64,000 nt of DNA from contig CAIUGM010000014.1 in the NCBI GenBank assembly GCA_903898675.1, positions 1 through 64,000 of the forward strand, in the 5' to 3' direction. Positions 56,078-63,982 of the stretch are shown here, piece by piece. A model generated the notes under the pieces. It was not told where the DNA came from. It was given only the letters and a program-made list of their open reading frames with translations, and did not search any database. Made by a program: the position numbers and the translations under genes. The first letter of the stretch is position 1; every line of letters starts with the position of its first letter. The DNA comes from an uncultured Verrucomicrobiota bacterium (GTDB taxonomy: Bacteria > Verrucomicrobiota > Verrucomicrobiia > Opitutales > Opitutaceae).

Positions 56078-56099
56078 GGAACACACGGAACACACAGAA
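56074..56099. repeat. Half copy of family A repeat overlapping a gene start
   Basis: CCACGGAACACACGGAACACACAGAACC, a single arm with no partner arm within the gap. Its first bases overlap the GTG start proposed for the SerB-like gene, so the repeat or its decay may have reset the start. Confidence 0.6.
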
Positions 56100-56148
56100 C
56101 CAGCCGGTGGAAAGGATTTTTGGCCGGGATGACCGGCGTGCTTTCTGC

Positions 56149-56229
56149 GTAGCCGCGTTGGAGCGGAGCGACAAGGTGGCCGGCCGTTGCGGCCGGAACC
56201 ACGCTTTCGCTACGCTCAAGCGCGGCTAC
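56149..56229. repeat. Palindromic intergenic repeat, family B
   Basis: Starts GTAGCCGCGTTGGAG, ends CTCAAGCGCGGCTAC, with internal inverted repeats (GGCCGGCCGTTGCGGCCGG). Matches the family B copy at 50227-50305 at both ends. Confidence 0.78.
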
Positions 56230-56288
56230 AAAACCTTCGCAAAGAAAGGCACGGCGACGAGCGCCGGCCCTACGCACTGCACCCGCCC

Positions 56289-56318
56289 ATAAAAAAGCCC
56301 TCCGCATCGGGAGGGCTT
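56289..56318 (-). terminator. Rho-independent terminator of rpmJ-rpmE
   Basis: Read on the minus strand: AAGCCCTCC, loop cgatgc, GGAGGGCTT followed by a T-run (TTTTTT) in the direction of transcription, 24 bases after the L31 stop. Confidence 0.92.
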
Positions 56319-56341
56319 CGGCGAACCGGCGGAACGGGGTC

Positions 56342-56596
56342 TTACTTGACCTTCGTGGCGCGCTTGAACTTGGTCGTGAACTTCTCGACGCGGCCGGCGG
56401 TGTCGACCATGCGCTTCTCGCCGGTGTAGGCGGGATGCGAATCCATGGTGACGTCACGCACGATCACGAAGTATTCCTGGCCGTCGATCTGCTCGGTACG
56501 GGCGGACTTCATCGTGGACTTGGTGAGAAATTTCTTGCCCGTTCCGATGTCGAGGAAACAGACGTTGTTGAGTGCGGGATGGCCTTCGGTCTTCAC
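56342..56596 (-). CDS. rpmE: Ribosomal protein L31, type B
   Basis: An 84-residue large-subunit protein with a GTG start (MKTEGHPALNNVCFLD). The sequence lacks the four-Cys zinc-binding site of type A L31 and has the type B features IGTGKKFLTKST and VIVRDVTMDSHPAYTGEKR, ending in a basic tail. It follows rpmJ on the same transcript by 18 bases and ends in a terminator. Type B L31 paralogs are zinc-independent forms, which often serve under zinc limitation when a type A copy exists elsewhere. Confidence 0.93.
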   Translation of the reverse strand: MKTEGHPALNNVCFLDIGTGKKFLTKSTMKSARTEQIDGQEYFVIVRDVTMDSHPAYTGEKRMVDTAGRVEKFTTKFKRATKVK

Positions 56597-56614
56597 GGTA
56601 AAAGTGTGGTTGGA

Positions 56615-56740
56615 TCAGCCTTGGCGTGCTTTGTAGCGCGGCTCGACTTTGTTGATGACGTAGATACGGCCCTTGCGGCGGACGACCTGGCAGGCCGGGT
56701 GACGTACCTTGGCGGATTTGATGGAGGAAACGACTTTCAT
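56615..56740 (-). CDS. rpmJ: Ribosomal protein L36, type B
   Basis: A 41-residue protein read directly from the DNA: it starts [17 protein letters not shown], continues [13 protein letters not shown] and ends PRYKARQG. This matches L36, with one Cys in place of the zinc-binding Cys set, the form paired with type B L31. It is too short to be obvious by length but the sequence is convincing. It is upstream of rpmE on the same strand, with a TTGACA box further upstream. Confidence 0.93.
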   Translation of the reverse strand: MKVVSSIKSAKVRHPACQVVRRKGRIYVINKVEPRYKARQG

Positions 56741-56749
56741 AAAAACTAA

Positions 56750-56780
56750 GGAAGAAGATGGCCGGCCCCACCCCTGTCAA
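56750..56780 (-). promoter_or_regulatory. Candidate promoter of rpmJ-rpmE
   Basis: On the minus strand TTGACA (56780-56775) lies 35 bases upstream of the L36 ATG and matches the sigma-70 -35 consensus fully. The -10 element is weak (CATCTT or TCTTCT at 15-17 bases), so only the -35 supports the call. Confidence 0.35.
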
Positions 56781-56854
56781 AGCAAAAGATTTCGCCCCGG
56801 GCCAACCGGACCTGCGCAGTGATCGGCCGCCTTCTGCCGAACCCCCAAAGCGCC

Positions 56855-56881
56855 TGTCATCCTGAGCGTAGCGAAGGATCC
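56855..56881. repeat. Half copy of family D repeat
   Basis: TGTCATCCTGAGCGTAGCGA followed by AGGATCC, the left arm of the element at 37481-37570, with no matching right arm in the gap between rpmJ and yqgE. Confidence 0.78.
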
Positions 56882-56963
56882 AGCGAGCCGGCGCCTACGT
56901 CACCGTCATCGCTTGGATTTTCCTAAAATAGCCCCCTCTAAAAAGCCTAACCTCCTGCCCCGG

Positions 56964-57527
56964 TTAATTTACCGTTGGATCCTCGGGTTCCTCCGCCAGC
57001 AGCTTCAACTCGGGGTCAACGCGGACCAAAATCGAACGCCACAGGGGAACCGTGTCGAGCCGCACCAGCTCGGTGCCGGCGACGACCGTGACCAGCCACG
57101 TCGCGTGTTTCAGCTCGTTTTCGAGCTGGCCCTTGCTCCAGCCGGAGTAGCCAAGAAACGCCCGCAAAGTCACGCCCGGCGAGCCGATCAGTTCGGCCGC
57201 TTTTTCCGGCTCGATGCCGAAGTGCAGCTGGAAGGCATTCTCAGGCTCGATCCACTGCCAGGACACGATGATCAGCTGCTCCGGCTCCACGGGGCCGCCG
57301 CAGTAGACCGGCACGCCGGCCAGCGGGCCGAGGGCGAACTCCGCATTCAGCTCGCCCAGCTGCCGGTCCAGCGGGCGGTTGAGCACCACACCCATCGCCC
57401 CGTCGGCATTGTGCACGGAAAGCAAAATCACGGTGCGGCGGAAGTTGGCATCGCGCAGCCCCGGGTGCGCCAGCAGGAGCTGCCCGGCGAAGGTCTCGGC
57501 TTTGCGCGTGGAGCGACGTTCCCGCAT
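56964..57527 (-). CDS. YqgE/AlgH family protein
   Basis: A 187-residue protein of the UPF0301 family: FAGQLLLAHPGLRDANFRRTVILL at the start, DGAMGVVLNRPLDRQL, YCGGPVEPEQL, FLGYSGWSKGQLENEL and W followed by basic/hydrophobic turns. The family has no proven enzymatic activity and is often called a putative transcriptional regulator on old evidence. It is separated by 24 bases from the dCMP deaminase gene on the same strand and may share its transcript. Confidence 0.88.
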   Translation of the reverse strand: MRERRSTRKAETFAGQLLLAHPGLRDANFRRTVILLSVHNADGAMGVVLNRPLDRQLGELNAEFALGPLAGVPVYCGGPVEPEQLIIVSWQWIEPENAFQLHFGIEPEKAAELIGSPGVTLRAFLGYSGWSKGQLENELKHATWLVTVVAGTELVRLDTVPLWRSILVRVDPELKLLAEEPEDPTVN

Positions 57528-57551
57528 GATGACTGGGACCCGGGCGGCGGA

Positions 57552-58025
57552 CTAAAGTTTGCTAATCTTCACCCCGGCGTCGGCCAGGATCGGTCCCACC
57601 AGCGGGTCGTTGTGGTAGTCCTCGTGAAACTTGATCTCCGCAATACCCGCGGCGGCGAGGATCTTCGCGCAATTGATGCAGGGGTAATGCGTCACATAGG
57701 CCACGCAGGCCTCGACGCTTGAGCCCCGGCGGGCCGCGTCGGCGATGGCGTTCTGCTCGGCGTGCACCGTCGCCTGCTCGTGACCGTCGCGGATGCGCGA
57801 ATCGTGGGGCGTGCCGGGCAGAAAGCCGTTGTACCCGGCCGCCACGAGCCGGTTCTTGCGCTCACCACCGGTGACGATGACGCAGCCCACGTTGAGCCGC
57901 TCGCAGTTCGAGCGCGACGCGATGAGCTTGGCGGTCGCCATGAAGTATTCGTCCCAGCTGGGACGGTGCGGGAAGGCCTCCGTGGCTTGGGCGATGAGAT
58001 CGATCGGGCTGGGCGTGGGATCCAT
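57552..58025 (-). CDS. dCMP deaminase/ComEB-type cytidine deaminase
   Basis: From MDPTPSPIDLIAQ (157 residues). The zinc site is textbook: VHAEQNAIADA with the His and catalytic Glu, and PCINCAKIL with the two Cys. The surrounding SNCERLNVGCVIV and GYNGFLPGTPH stretches match deoxycytidylate deaminases, which convert dCMP to dUMP for thymidylate synthesis. A longer frame upstream overlaps the next gene and is not used. Divergent from the methyltransferase gene, 58 bases apart. Confidence 0.92.
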   Translation of the reverse strand: MDPTPSPIDLIAQATEAFPHRPSWDEYFMATAKLIASRSNCERLNVGCVIVTGGERKNRLVAAGYNGFLPGTPHDSRIRDGHEQATVHAEQNAIADAARRGSSVEACVAYVTHYPCINCAKILAAAGIAEIKFHEDYHNDPLVGPILADAGVKISKL

Positions 58026-58083
58026 GGAATTACGGCCTGACACTGGACAACTCCGGTGACATCGGCAACCTTCGTCTCCATCC

Positions 58084-58728
58084 ATGAAGCGCGAGCTGAA
58101 ACCCGAGCTGCTCGACTCGCTGCCGCCGGACCACCCGGACGCCCTGCACAACCGGCGCGACCTGCGCCTGACGAACGGCGTCATGGGCAATCATCGCTGG
58201 TTCGCCCGCACCCTGCCCCCGCTGCTGCGGCCCGGCGAAACCGCGCTGGAAATCGGCGCCGGTACCGGCGAACTCGGCATCCGCCTCGCCGCCAAGGGCG
58301 TCGCGCTCGACGGCCTCGACCTTTGGCCGCGCCCCGCCACCTGGCCGGTCGCACGGGCCTGGCACCAGGCCGACTTGCTGACCTTTGACGGCTACGCCGG
58401 CTACCCCGTCGTCATCGGCAACCTGATCTTCCATCAATTCAGCACCACCGATCTCGCCGCGCTCGGCCGGAAACTGCGGCAGTCCGCGCGCCTGATCGTC
58501 GCGTGCGAGCCGTGGCGGCGAAAGCTCTCCCAAGTGTGCTTCGCGCGGATCGCGCCCCTGCTGGGCGCCAACTATGTCAGCCTGCATGACGCGGACGTCA
58601 GCATCGCCGCCGGCTTTGCCGGCGAGGAGCTGCCGCAAATGCTCGGCCTCGACGCGGCGGAGTGGGATTGGCGCTGCCTCTCCACGACCCTCGGTGCCTA
58701 CCGGATGACCGCCACCCGCCGGCCATGA
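58084..58728 (+). CDS. Class I SAM methyltransferase, PKS-associated
   Basis: A 214-residue protein. The SAM-binding motif ALEIGAGTGELGIRLA lies at about 54-69, with GLDLWPRP after the second strand and a later acidic turn. It opens a plus-strand run with an FAD oxidoreductase (ATGA overlap) and a type III polyketide synthase, so it probably methylates the polyketide or a pathway intermediate. The N-terminus MKRELKPELLDSLPPDHPDA is similar in style to small-molecule methyltransferases from such clusters. The target is inferred. Confidence 0.82.
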   Translation: MKRELKPELLDSLPPDHPDALHNRRDLRLTNGVMGNHRWFARTLPPLLRPGETALEIGAGTGELGIRLAAKGVALDGLDLWPRPATWPVARAWHQADLLTFDGYAGYPVVIGNLIFHQFSTTDLAALGRKLRQSARLIVACEPWRRKLSQVCFARIAPLLGANYVSLHDADVSIAAGFAGEELPQMLGLDAAEWDWRCLSTTLGAYRMTATRRP

Positions 58729-59738
58729 AGCCCATCGAGATCATCGGCGGCGGGCTCGCGGGACTTTCGCTCGGCCTGGCCCTGCGCCGCGCCGGGGTGC
58801 CGGTCACCGTCAGCGAGGCCGGCAGTTATCCGCGGCACCGGGTCTGCGGGGAGTTCATTGCCGGCCTGTCCGTTGACACCATCGAACGCCTGGGACTCGG
58901 GCCGGTGTTGCACGACGCCCAGCTCCATCACGAGGTCGCCTGGTTCATTGGCGGAAAACTACTGCGCACCCAACGTCTGCCCGCGCCCGCCCGGGCCCTC
59001 AGCCGGCATGCCCTCGACGCGCGGCTCGCGGCCGCCTTTGTGCAGGCCGGCGGCCGGCTCCTAACCGATACCCGCGTGCCCGCGACCGGTGACCGCCCCG
59101 GCCTGGTTTGCACCACCGGCCGCCGGCGCGCCGACTCACCCTGGATCGGCCTGAAGATCCATGCGCTCAATCTCCCGCTCCACCGCGACCTCGAGCTACA
59201 CCTCGGTACGGATGCCTACCTCGGTTTGACCCGGGTGGAGGATGGCCGGGTCAACCTCTGCGGTCTCTTCCGCCGGCGCGAGCTCAGCGCCAAGGGCCCG
59301 GAACTGATCCTGGCCTACCTGCGGGCCGCCAAGCTGACCGTCCTCGCGGAACGCCTCGCGGCGGCGCAATTTGACCCTGCGTCATTTTCTGCAGTGGCAG
59401 CGGTCGCCTTTGACCGGCGGTTTCCCGCGGCCGACCAACTCGCGCTGGGCGACGCCGGCGCGATGATCCCGCCATTTACCGGGAACGGCATGGCGATGGC
59501 GTTTCAAGGCGCCGAACTCGCGCTCAATCCGCTGGTCTTATATGCCCACGGTCGCGCCGGCTGGCCGGCCACGTCGACCGCCATCCACACCGCCCTCAAA
59601 AATCATTTCCGCACCCGCCTGGCCGCCGCCGGCTTCCTGCACCCCTTCCTTTTGGAACCACCGCGCCAGCGCTGGCTGACCCGGCTGGCGCAGACGCGGC
59701 TGCTGCCGCTCCGGCCGCTCTATTCCATCCTGCACTGA
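58725..59738 (+). CDS. FAD-dependent oxidoreductase (geranylgeranyl reductase-like)
   Basis: From MKPIEIIGGGLAGLSLG (337 residues), overlapping the methyltransferase by ATGA. The FAD-binding GxGxxG is GGGLAG at 8-13; HRVCGEFIAG near 40-49 and LGDAGAMIPPFTGNGMAMAFQG near 250 are characteristic of the GGR/para-hydroxybenzoate hydroxylase group. It ends 9 bases before the PKS start. The likely role is reduction or hydroxylation of the aromatic or alkyl product of the PKS; the reaction is unproven. Confidence 0.85.
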   Translation: MKPIEIIGGGLAGLSLGLALRRAGVPVTVSEAGSYPRHRVCGEFIAGLSVDTIERLGLGPVLHDAQLHHEVAWFIGGKLLRTQRLPAPARALSRHALDARLAAAFVQAGGRLLTDTRVPATGDRPGLVCTTGRRRADSPWIGLKIHALNLPLHRDLELHLGTDAYLGLTRVEDGRVNLCGLFRRRELSAKGPELILAYLRAAKLTVLAERLAAAQFDPASFSAVAAVAFDRRFPAADQLALGDAGAMIPPFTGNGMAMAFQGAELALNPLVLYAHGRAGWPATSTAIHTALKNHFRTRLAAAGFLHPFLLEPPRQRWLTRLAQTRLLPLRPLYSILH

Positions 59739-59747
59739 CCGACCTTC

Positions 59748-60779
59748 ATGTACCTCCACGCCCTCGCCACCGCCGTGCCGGCGACCACCTTCACGCAGCA
59801 CGAATGCTGGGACATCGTCCAGCGCTCCAAGGTGCGCGAACGCCTCAAGAAACGCTCGATGCTCATCCTCCAGACGATCCTGAAGGGCGACCACGGCATC
59901 GCGACCCGTCATTTCGCCGTGCCCGCCATCGAGGGGGTTTTCGACCTGACCTCGGACCAGCTCAACGCGGCCTTTCGCGCCGAGGGTCCCGCGCTCGCCG
60001 CCCGCGCCCTCACGGCGGCCCTCGCCCAGGCCGGCGTCAAACCCGCGGAACTCGACGCGCTCCTGATCTGCACGTGCACGGGTTATTTGTGTCCCGGTCT
60101 CACCAGTTACACGGCCGAATTGCTCGGCCTGCGGCCCAATGCCTTTCTGCAGGACCTGGTCGGACTCGGCTGCGGCGCCGCGATCCCCGCGCTGCGGGCC
60201 GCGCGCAACGTCCTGAGCGCCCAGCCGGGCGCGACCGTCGCCTGCATCGCCCTCGAGGTCTGCTCCGCGGTGTTCTACCTCGACGACGATCCGGGTGTGC
60301 TCATCAGCGCGTGCCTGTTCAGTGACGGCGCGGCGGCGACGATCTGGCGGTCGACGCCGGGCCCGTCCGGGCTCCGCTGCTTCGATTTCAACACGCTGCA
60401 CCTGCCGGCGGAACGCGACAAACTCCGCTTCGAGCAGCGCGACGGCAAACTCCGCAACTTGCTCCATCGCTCCGTCCCGGAGCTGGCGGCCGGGGCGGTC
60501 GCCCGGCTCTGGGCCGAGCGCGGCCCCCGGCCGGTCGCCCAGGTGGTGACCCATCCCGGCGGACGCGATGTGCTTGAGGCGCTCGCCCCGGTGCTGGCGC
60601 CGCATTCCCTGGCGGCGAGTACCAAGGTGCTGCGCGACTACGGCAACATGAGCAGCCCGTCCGTGCTGTTCGCGCTCGAGGAAACCCTCCGGGCCTCGCA
60701 CCCAAACGCGGATGGTGATTTTTGGCTCGTGAGTTTTGGCGCGGGCTTTAGCGCACATAGTTGCCGAATCGGCCTCTAG
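59748..60779 (+). CDS. Type III polyketide synthase (chalcone/stilbene synthase-like)
   Basis: A 343-residue homodimeric-type ketosynthase. The catalytic Cys is in LVGLGCGAAIPAL (about residue 144), the His in VTHPGGRDVLEAL (about 265), and the Asn in DYGNMSSPSVLF (about 298), the complete Cys-His-Asn triad of type III PKSs. These enzymes extend an acyl-CoA starter with malonyl-CoA units and cyclise the product into pyrones, phenols or resorcinols. The neighbours fit tailoring by methylation and oxidation. Starter and product are unknown. Confidence 0.93.
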   Translation: MYLHALATAVPATTFTQHECWDIVQRSKVRERLKKRSMLILQTILKGDHGIATRHFAVPAIEGVFDLTSDQLNAAFRAEGPALAARALTAALAQAGVKPAELDALLICTCTGYLCPGLTSYTAELLGLRPNAFLQDLVGLGCGAAIPALRAARNVLSAQPGATVACIALEVCSAVFYLDDDPGVLISACLFSDGAAATIWRSTPGPSGLRCFDFNTLHLPAERDKLRFEQRDGKLRNLLHRSVPELAAGAVARLWAERGPRPVAQVVTHPGGRDVLEALAPVLAPHSLAASTKVLRDYGNMSSPSVLFALEETLRASHPNADGDFWLVSFGAGFSAHSCRIGL

Positions 60780-60782
60780 CCC

Positions 60783-61535
60783 ATGCCCACCCTCACCGAG
60801 CTGACCAATTACTGCGACAAACGAACCCGGCGCGGCGCCTTCAAGGATTTCCCCGGCGCCTGGAACGGCCTGCAGGTCGCCAACGACGGCCGCGTAACCA
60901 AGATCGGGGCGGCGGTGGACGCCGGGCTCGTCCCCTTCGAGCAGGCGGTGGAGCGCGGCATCGATTTCCTCATCGTGCACCACGGCCTCTTCTGGGGCGG
61001 CGTCCAACCCCTGACCGGCCCGGTCTACGGCCGCTTCGCCGCGCTGGTCAGCGGCAACTGTGCGGTTTACTCGAGCCACCTGCCCCTCGACGCGCACGAG
61101 GAGATCGGCAACAACGTCCTGCTCGCCCGTCAGCTCGGGCTGAAGGCCCGGCGCCCGTTTCTCTTCCACGAGGGCGAACCCATCGGCTGGATCGCGCCGA
61201 ACAAGCTGAAGCGGGCCCAACTGCAGGCGCGGCTCGAGGAACTCTACCCCCGCGTGGTCAGCATCGACTGCGGTTCGGCCACCCCGCGGCAAATCGGATT
61301 CTGCAGCGGCAGCGGCAACAGCGCCGTGCCCCAGCTGATCGCCGCCGGCGTCGACACGCTCGTCACCGGCGAACTCCGCGAGGAGTGGTTCAATTACGCC
61401 CAGGAACACCACCTCAACCTGATCTGCTGCGGCCATTACGCCACGGAGATGCACGGGGTGAAGGCCCTCGCCGCCGAGGTCGCGAAGAAATTCCGCCTGC
61501 CCTGGGAGTTCATCGAGACCCCCAACCCGCTTTAG
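60783..61535 (+). CDS. Nif3-like dinuclear metal-centre protein
   Basis: A 250-residue protein starting three bases after the PKS stop. Nif3/DUF34 features: GTP-cyclohydrolase-like fold with VHHGLFWGG (metal His residues), SSHLPLDAHEEIGNN and VTGELREEWFNYAQEHHLNLICCGHYATE, the C-terminal metal ligands. Biochemical function of the family is uncertain. Its tight position after the PKS may be only co-transcription. Confidence 0.9.
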   Translation: MPTLTELTNYCDKRTRRGAFKDFPGAWNGLQVANDGRVTKIGAAVDAGLVPFEQAVERGIDFLIVHHGLFWGGVQPLTGPVYGRFAALVSGNCAVYSSHLPLDAHEEIGNNVLLARQLGLKARRPFLFHEGEPIGWIAPNKLKRAQLQARLEELYPRVVSIDCGSATPRQIGFCSGSGNSAVPQLIAAGVDTLVTGELREEWFNYAQEHHLNLICCGHYATEMHGVKALAAEVAKKFRLPWEFIETPNPL

Positions 61536-61609
61536 CCACCACGAAATACCCCAACCCCGCGAAAAAAATTCTCCTCTTTCGTGTGTTTCGTGTGTTTCGT
61601 GATGACCAC
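61535..61609. repeat. Short intergenic repeat, family A-like
   Basis: Left part ACCACGAAATACCCC right after the Nif3-like stop and right part TTTCGTGTGTTTCGTGTGTT at 61578, inverted to each other with the same flavour as family A (GTGTGTT and CACGAAAT blocks). It fills the gap before aroQ. Confidence 0.5.
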
Positions 61610-61614
61610 GTCAG

Positions 61615-62046
61615 ATGAAAAAGATCGCCATCCTCCACGGTCCCAACCTCGACCGGCTCGGCCGCCGCCAGCCGGGCATCTACGGCACCGGCACGCTCCG
61701 CGAGTTGGAGCAGCTGATCCGCGCCGAGGCGAAGCGGCTCGGTTTCACCGTGACGTTCTTCCAGTCCGCCCACGAGGGCGCCCTGGTGGACAAGATCCAC
61801 GCCCTCACCGACCGCGGGGTCGAGGGCTTCATTGTCAACTTCGGCGCCTACTCGCATACGAGCATTGCCCTGCGTGACGCCCTGAGCAGCGCCAACCTGC
61901 CGGCGGTCGAGGTGCACATCTCCGACATCAAGCAGCGGGAGAAATTCCGCCGCACCTCCATGACCGCCGGCGCCTGCCGGGCCATGATCTCCGGCAAGGG
62001 TTTCCCCGGCTACCTCGAGGCGTTGCAGCTTCTGGCCGGCCTGTAA
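61615..62046 (+). CDS. aroQ: Type II 3-dehydroquinate dehydratase
   Basis: AroQ is the third enzyme of the shikimate pathway. The 143 residues start MKKIAILHGPNLDRLGRRQ and keep the Asn, Arg and Tyr (IYG) of the active-site lid, the VNFGAYSHTSIALRDAL stretch, and VEVHISDIKQREKFRR with the catalytic His. Compared with the usual NGPN, HLSN and AREEFR wording several positions are changed (HGPN, HISD), so the protein is divergent but probably active. It is separated from the next gene by one base. Confidence 0.92.
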   Translation: MKKIAILHGPNLDRLGRRQPGIYGTGTLRELEQLIRAEAKRLGFTVTFFQSAHEGALVDKIHALTDRGVEGFIVNFGAYSHTSIALRDALSSANLPAVEVHISDIKQREKFRRTSMTAGACRAMISGKGFPGYLEALQLLAGL

Positions 62047-62047
62047 G

Positions 62048-62560
62048 ATGGGTCAGCACCTGCCCGATTTTGCCGCGCCGCACTGGTTCGTCTGCCACAC
62101 CAAGCCGCGCTGCGAGAAGAAATTCGACGCCCTCATGGGCCAGGAGAAATTCGCCCGCTACCTGCCGCTGATCCAGAGCGTGCGCCGCTACGGCACCCGG
62201 GAAAAGACCTTCACCAAGCCATTGTTCCCGGGCTACGTGTTCGTCCAGCTCGAGCCGGAGCGCAAGGACCGGGTCTACCAGCAGGACCTGCTGGTGCGCG
62301 CCCTGCCGGTGGCGAACGAGGCGGTCTTCCTGCGGCAGCTGGAAGCCGTGAAGACGATCTGCGCCTCCGGGCTGGAGGCGGCGCTGCACCCTCTGATGAA
62401 AAAGGGAACCCATGTCCGCGTGCAGGGCGGGCCGCTGCACGGGCTCGAGGGTTATGTCGACGATCCGGCGAACCCGCAGGGCATTGTCGTGTCAATAGAC
62501 GTGCTGCAGCAGGGCCTGTTGGTCCGGCTGCCGTTCAACACCCTGCAACTCCTTCCCTGA
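62048..62560 (+). CDS. NusG paralog/UpxY-RfaH-like antiterminator
   Basis: A 170-residue protein. The NGN domain begins HWFVCHTKPRCEKKF and contains KPLFPGYVFVQLEPE; a C-terminal KOW motif follows (GTHVRVQGGPLHGLEGYV). The layout is that of NusG family elongation factors; the spacing and FPGYVFV phrase match specialised paralogs such as RfaH and UpxY that act on particular long operons. It starts one base after aroQ and precedes an exported protein by 5 bases. The target operon is not clear from this window. Confidence 0.88.
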   Translation: MGQHLPDFAAPHWFVCHTKPRCEKKFDALMGQEKFARYLPLIQSVRRYGTREKTFTKPLFPGYVFVQLEPERKDRVYQQDLLVRALPVANEAVFLRQLEAVKTICASGLEAALHPLMKKGTHVRVQGGPLHGLEGYVDDPANPQGIVVSIDVLQQGLLVRLPFNTLQLLP

Positions 62561-62564
62561 CTCA

Positions 62565-63476
62565 ATGGTTCGCCGCCTGACCGCCATCCTCGTTCTCGGC
62601 CTCTCGGCCCGTTCCGCTTGCGCCCAGGAACCGGCGCCGAACATCCAGACGCCGCAGGAAGACCGGCCGTTCTTCTCCCGCATCAGCGGTCTCTTTGGCG
62701 GCGACCTGCCGCAGCTCGACCGGCCCGACTCGGTGAAACTCATCCTGCGCCCGCATTTCGGCGACTTCGTGCGCCGTGACTACCTGCGCGTCGACACCGG
62801 CCTTGGCTGGGCGCTGAACGATCACTTCGAGGTCAACTCGGAGGCCATGTTCTATGCGACCCACGGTTTCAAAAGCAGCTCCGACGGCTACGGGATCGGC
62901 GAACTCCAGTTCGGCTCCAAGTACGTGTTCGAGGAACTGCCCATGCGCGGCTACGAGACCACGCTCGCGCTGAACGTCGCGCTGCCCGTGGGCCACGCCC
63001 CGATCGACATGACCGACGGCTATTACCACGTGACGCCCACGCTGGTCGTGCAGCACAACTGGATCAGCAAGCCGCGCCTGACGACTTATGGCGGCGTCGG
63101 CGTCGACCTGATCACCAAGAGTCGCGTGCCGGGCCGGTTCTCCACCAACCAGCCCCACGACGATTCCGTCTCCCTGACCTACGGCGGCCTCTACGACGCA
63201 GGCCAGCTCAAGTGGACGCTCAGCGGCACGTTCGCCACGACGGCCGGGATCAGCGAGACCGGCCGCCAGTTTTTCTATCTCCAGCCTGGCGTGCTCTGGT
63301 ACGTGCCCAAACACTACACGTTCCGTTCCAAGACGCAGTGGATCGTCGGTCTGTCGGCCCGTACGACCTTCGGCCCCGACGGCGTCGACTTCAGCCTGAG
63401 CTCCCGTCTCCGCGCCGAGATCACCTTCCGCCAGGTCATGGACAAGCTCCGCGGCCGCAGCAACGACAAGCCGTAG
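62565..63476 (+). CDS. Exported hypothetical protein, outer-membrane barrel-like
   Basis: A 303-residue protein with a signal peptide (LTAILVLGLSARSACAQ). The mature sequence has strand-like stretches with aromatic residues (DYLRVDTGLGWALNDHFEV, YGGVGVDLITKS, LSGTFATTAGISE), and a late FSLSSRLRAEITF, consistent with an outer-membrane beta-barrel, but no family is recognised. The NusG-like gene upstream ends 5 bases before, so they are co-transcribed. The terminal sequence DKLRGRSNDKP lacks the usual final Phe. Confidence 0.65.
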   Translation: MVRRLTAILVLGLSARSACAQEPAPNIQTPQEDRPFFSRISGLFGGDLPQLDRPDSVKLILRPHFGDFVRRDYLRVDTGLGWALNDHFEVNSEAMFYATHGFKSSSDGYGIGELQFGSKYVFEELPMRGYETTLALNVALPVGHAPIDMTDGYYHVTPTLVVQHNWISKPRLTTYGGVGVDLITKSRVPGRFSTNQPHDDSVSLTYGGLYDAGQLKWTLSGTFATTAGISETGRQFFYLQPGVLWYVPKHYTFRSKTQWIVGLSARTTFGPDGVDFSLSSRLRAEITFRQVMDKLRGRSNDKP

Positions 63477-63499
63477 CCCTGCGCGCACTCGGTCGCTTT

Positions 63500-63982
63500 T
63501 CAGCGGAACGTCCAGAGCCACGCGCCGAGGTGCAGGGTGGCGCAGGCGGCGAGGGCGGCGGCGACGTCGTCCACCACGACACCCCAGCCGCCGGGCCAGT
63601 CTTGCAGGCGGGAGATGCCGAGGGGCTTCAGGATGTCGTAGAAACGGAACAGGCCGAAGCCGGCGAGGAAGATGACCCAGTGCGGCCAGCCGGTCGCGGC
63701 CACCAGGCGCCAGCCGAGGAAGCAGAGCGGCATCACGACAAACTCATCGAGGATCACCTGCCCCGGGTCCTTCCGCTTCATCCGGATCTCCGCCTCGCCG
63801 CAGAACGCCACGGCCAGGTAGACGGCCACCGCCGACAGCAGCAACGTGGGCGCCAGGCCGAGCGGGAGAAAAAAAAGGCAGAAGTAAAGCAGGCCGGCCG
63901 CCGAACCCCACGTGCCGGGCGCCGGCAGCTTCATCCCGACCGGACCCAGCGTGGCGATGCCCACGACTAGTTTGGTCGGCAA
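63500..63982 (-). CDS. pgpA: Phosphatidylglycerophosphatase A (5' end cut by window)
   Basis: PgpA dephosphorylates phosphatidylglycerol phosphate to phosphatidylglycerol in the inner membrane. The 160 visible residues show GPVGMKLPAPGTWGSAAGLL, DPGQVILDEFVVMPLCFLGW with the acidic metal-binding residues, FRFYDILKPLGISRLQDWPGGWGVVVDDVAAAL, and three or four membrane segments. The frame has no good ATG before the window edge: the TTG at 63982 is followed upstream by open sequence, so the true start probably lies beyond 64000. Confidence 0.9.
   Translation of the reverse strand: MPTKLVVGIATLGPVGMKLPAPGTWGSAAGLLYFCLFFLPLGLAPTLLLSAVAVYLAVAFCGEAEIRMKRKDPGQVILDEFVVMPLCFLGWRLVAATGWPHWVIFLAGFGLFRFYDILKPLGISRLQDWPGGWGVVVDDVAAALAACATLHLGAWLWTFR

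Noticed and set aside
61615-62046. AroQ as a non-functional copy because of changed motif residues
   Set aside because: The Asn, Arg, Tyr and His used in catalysis are all still present, so divergence alone does not show loss of function.
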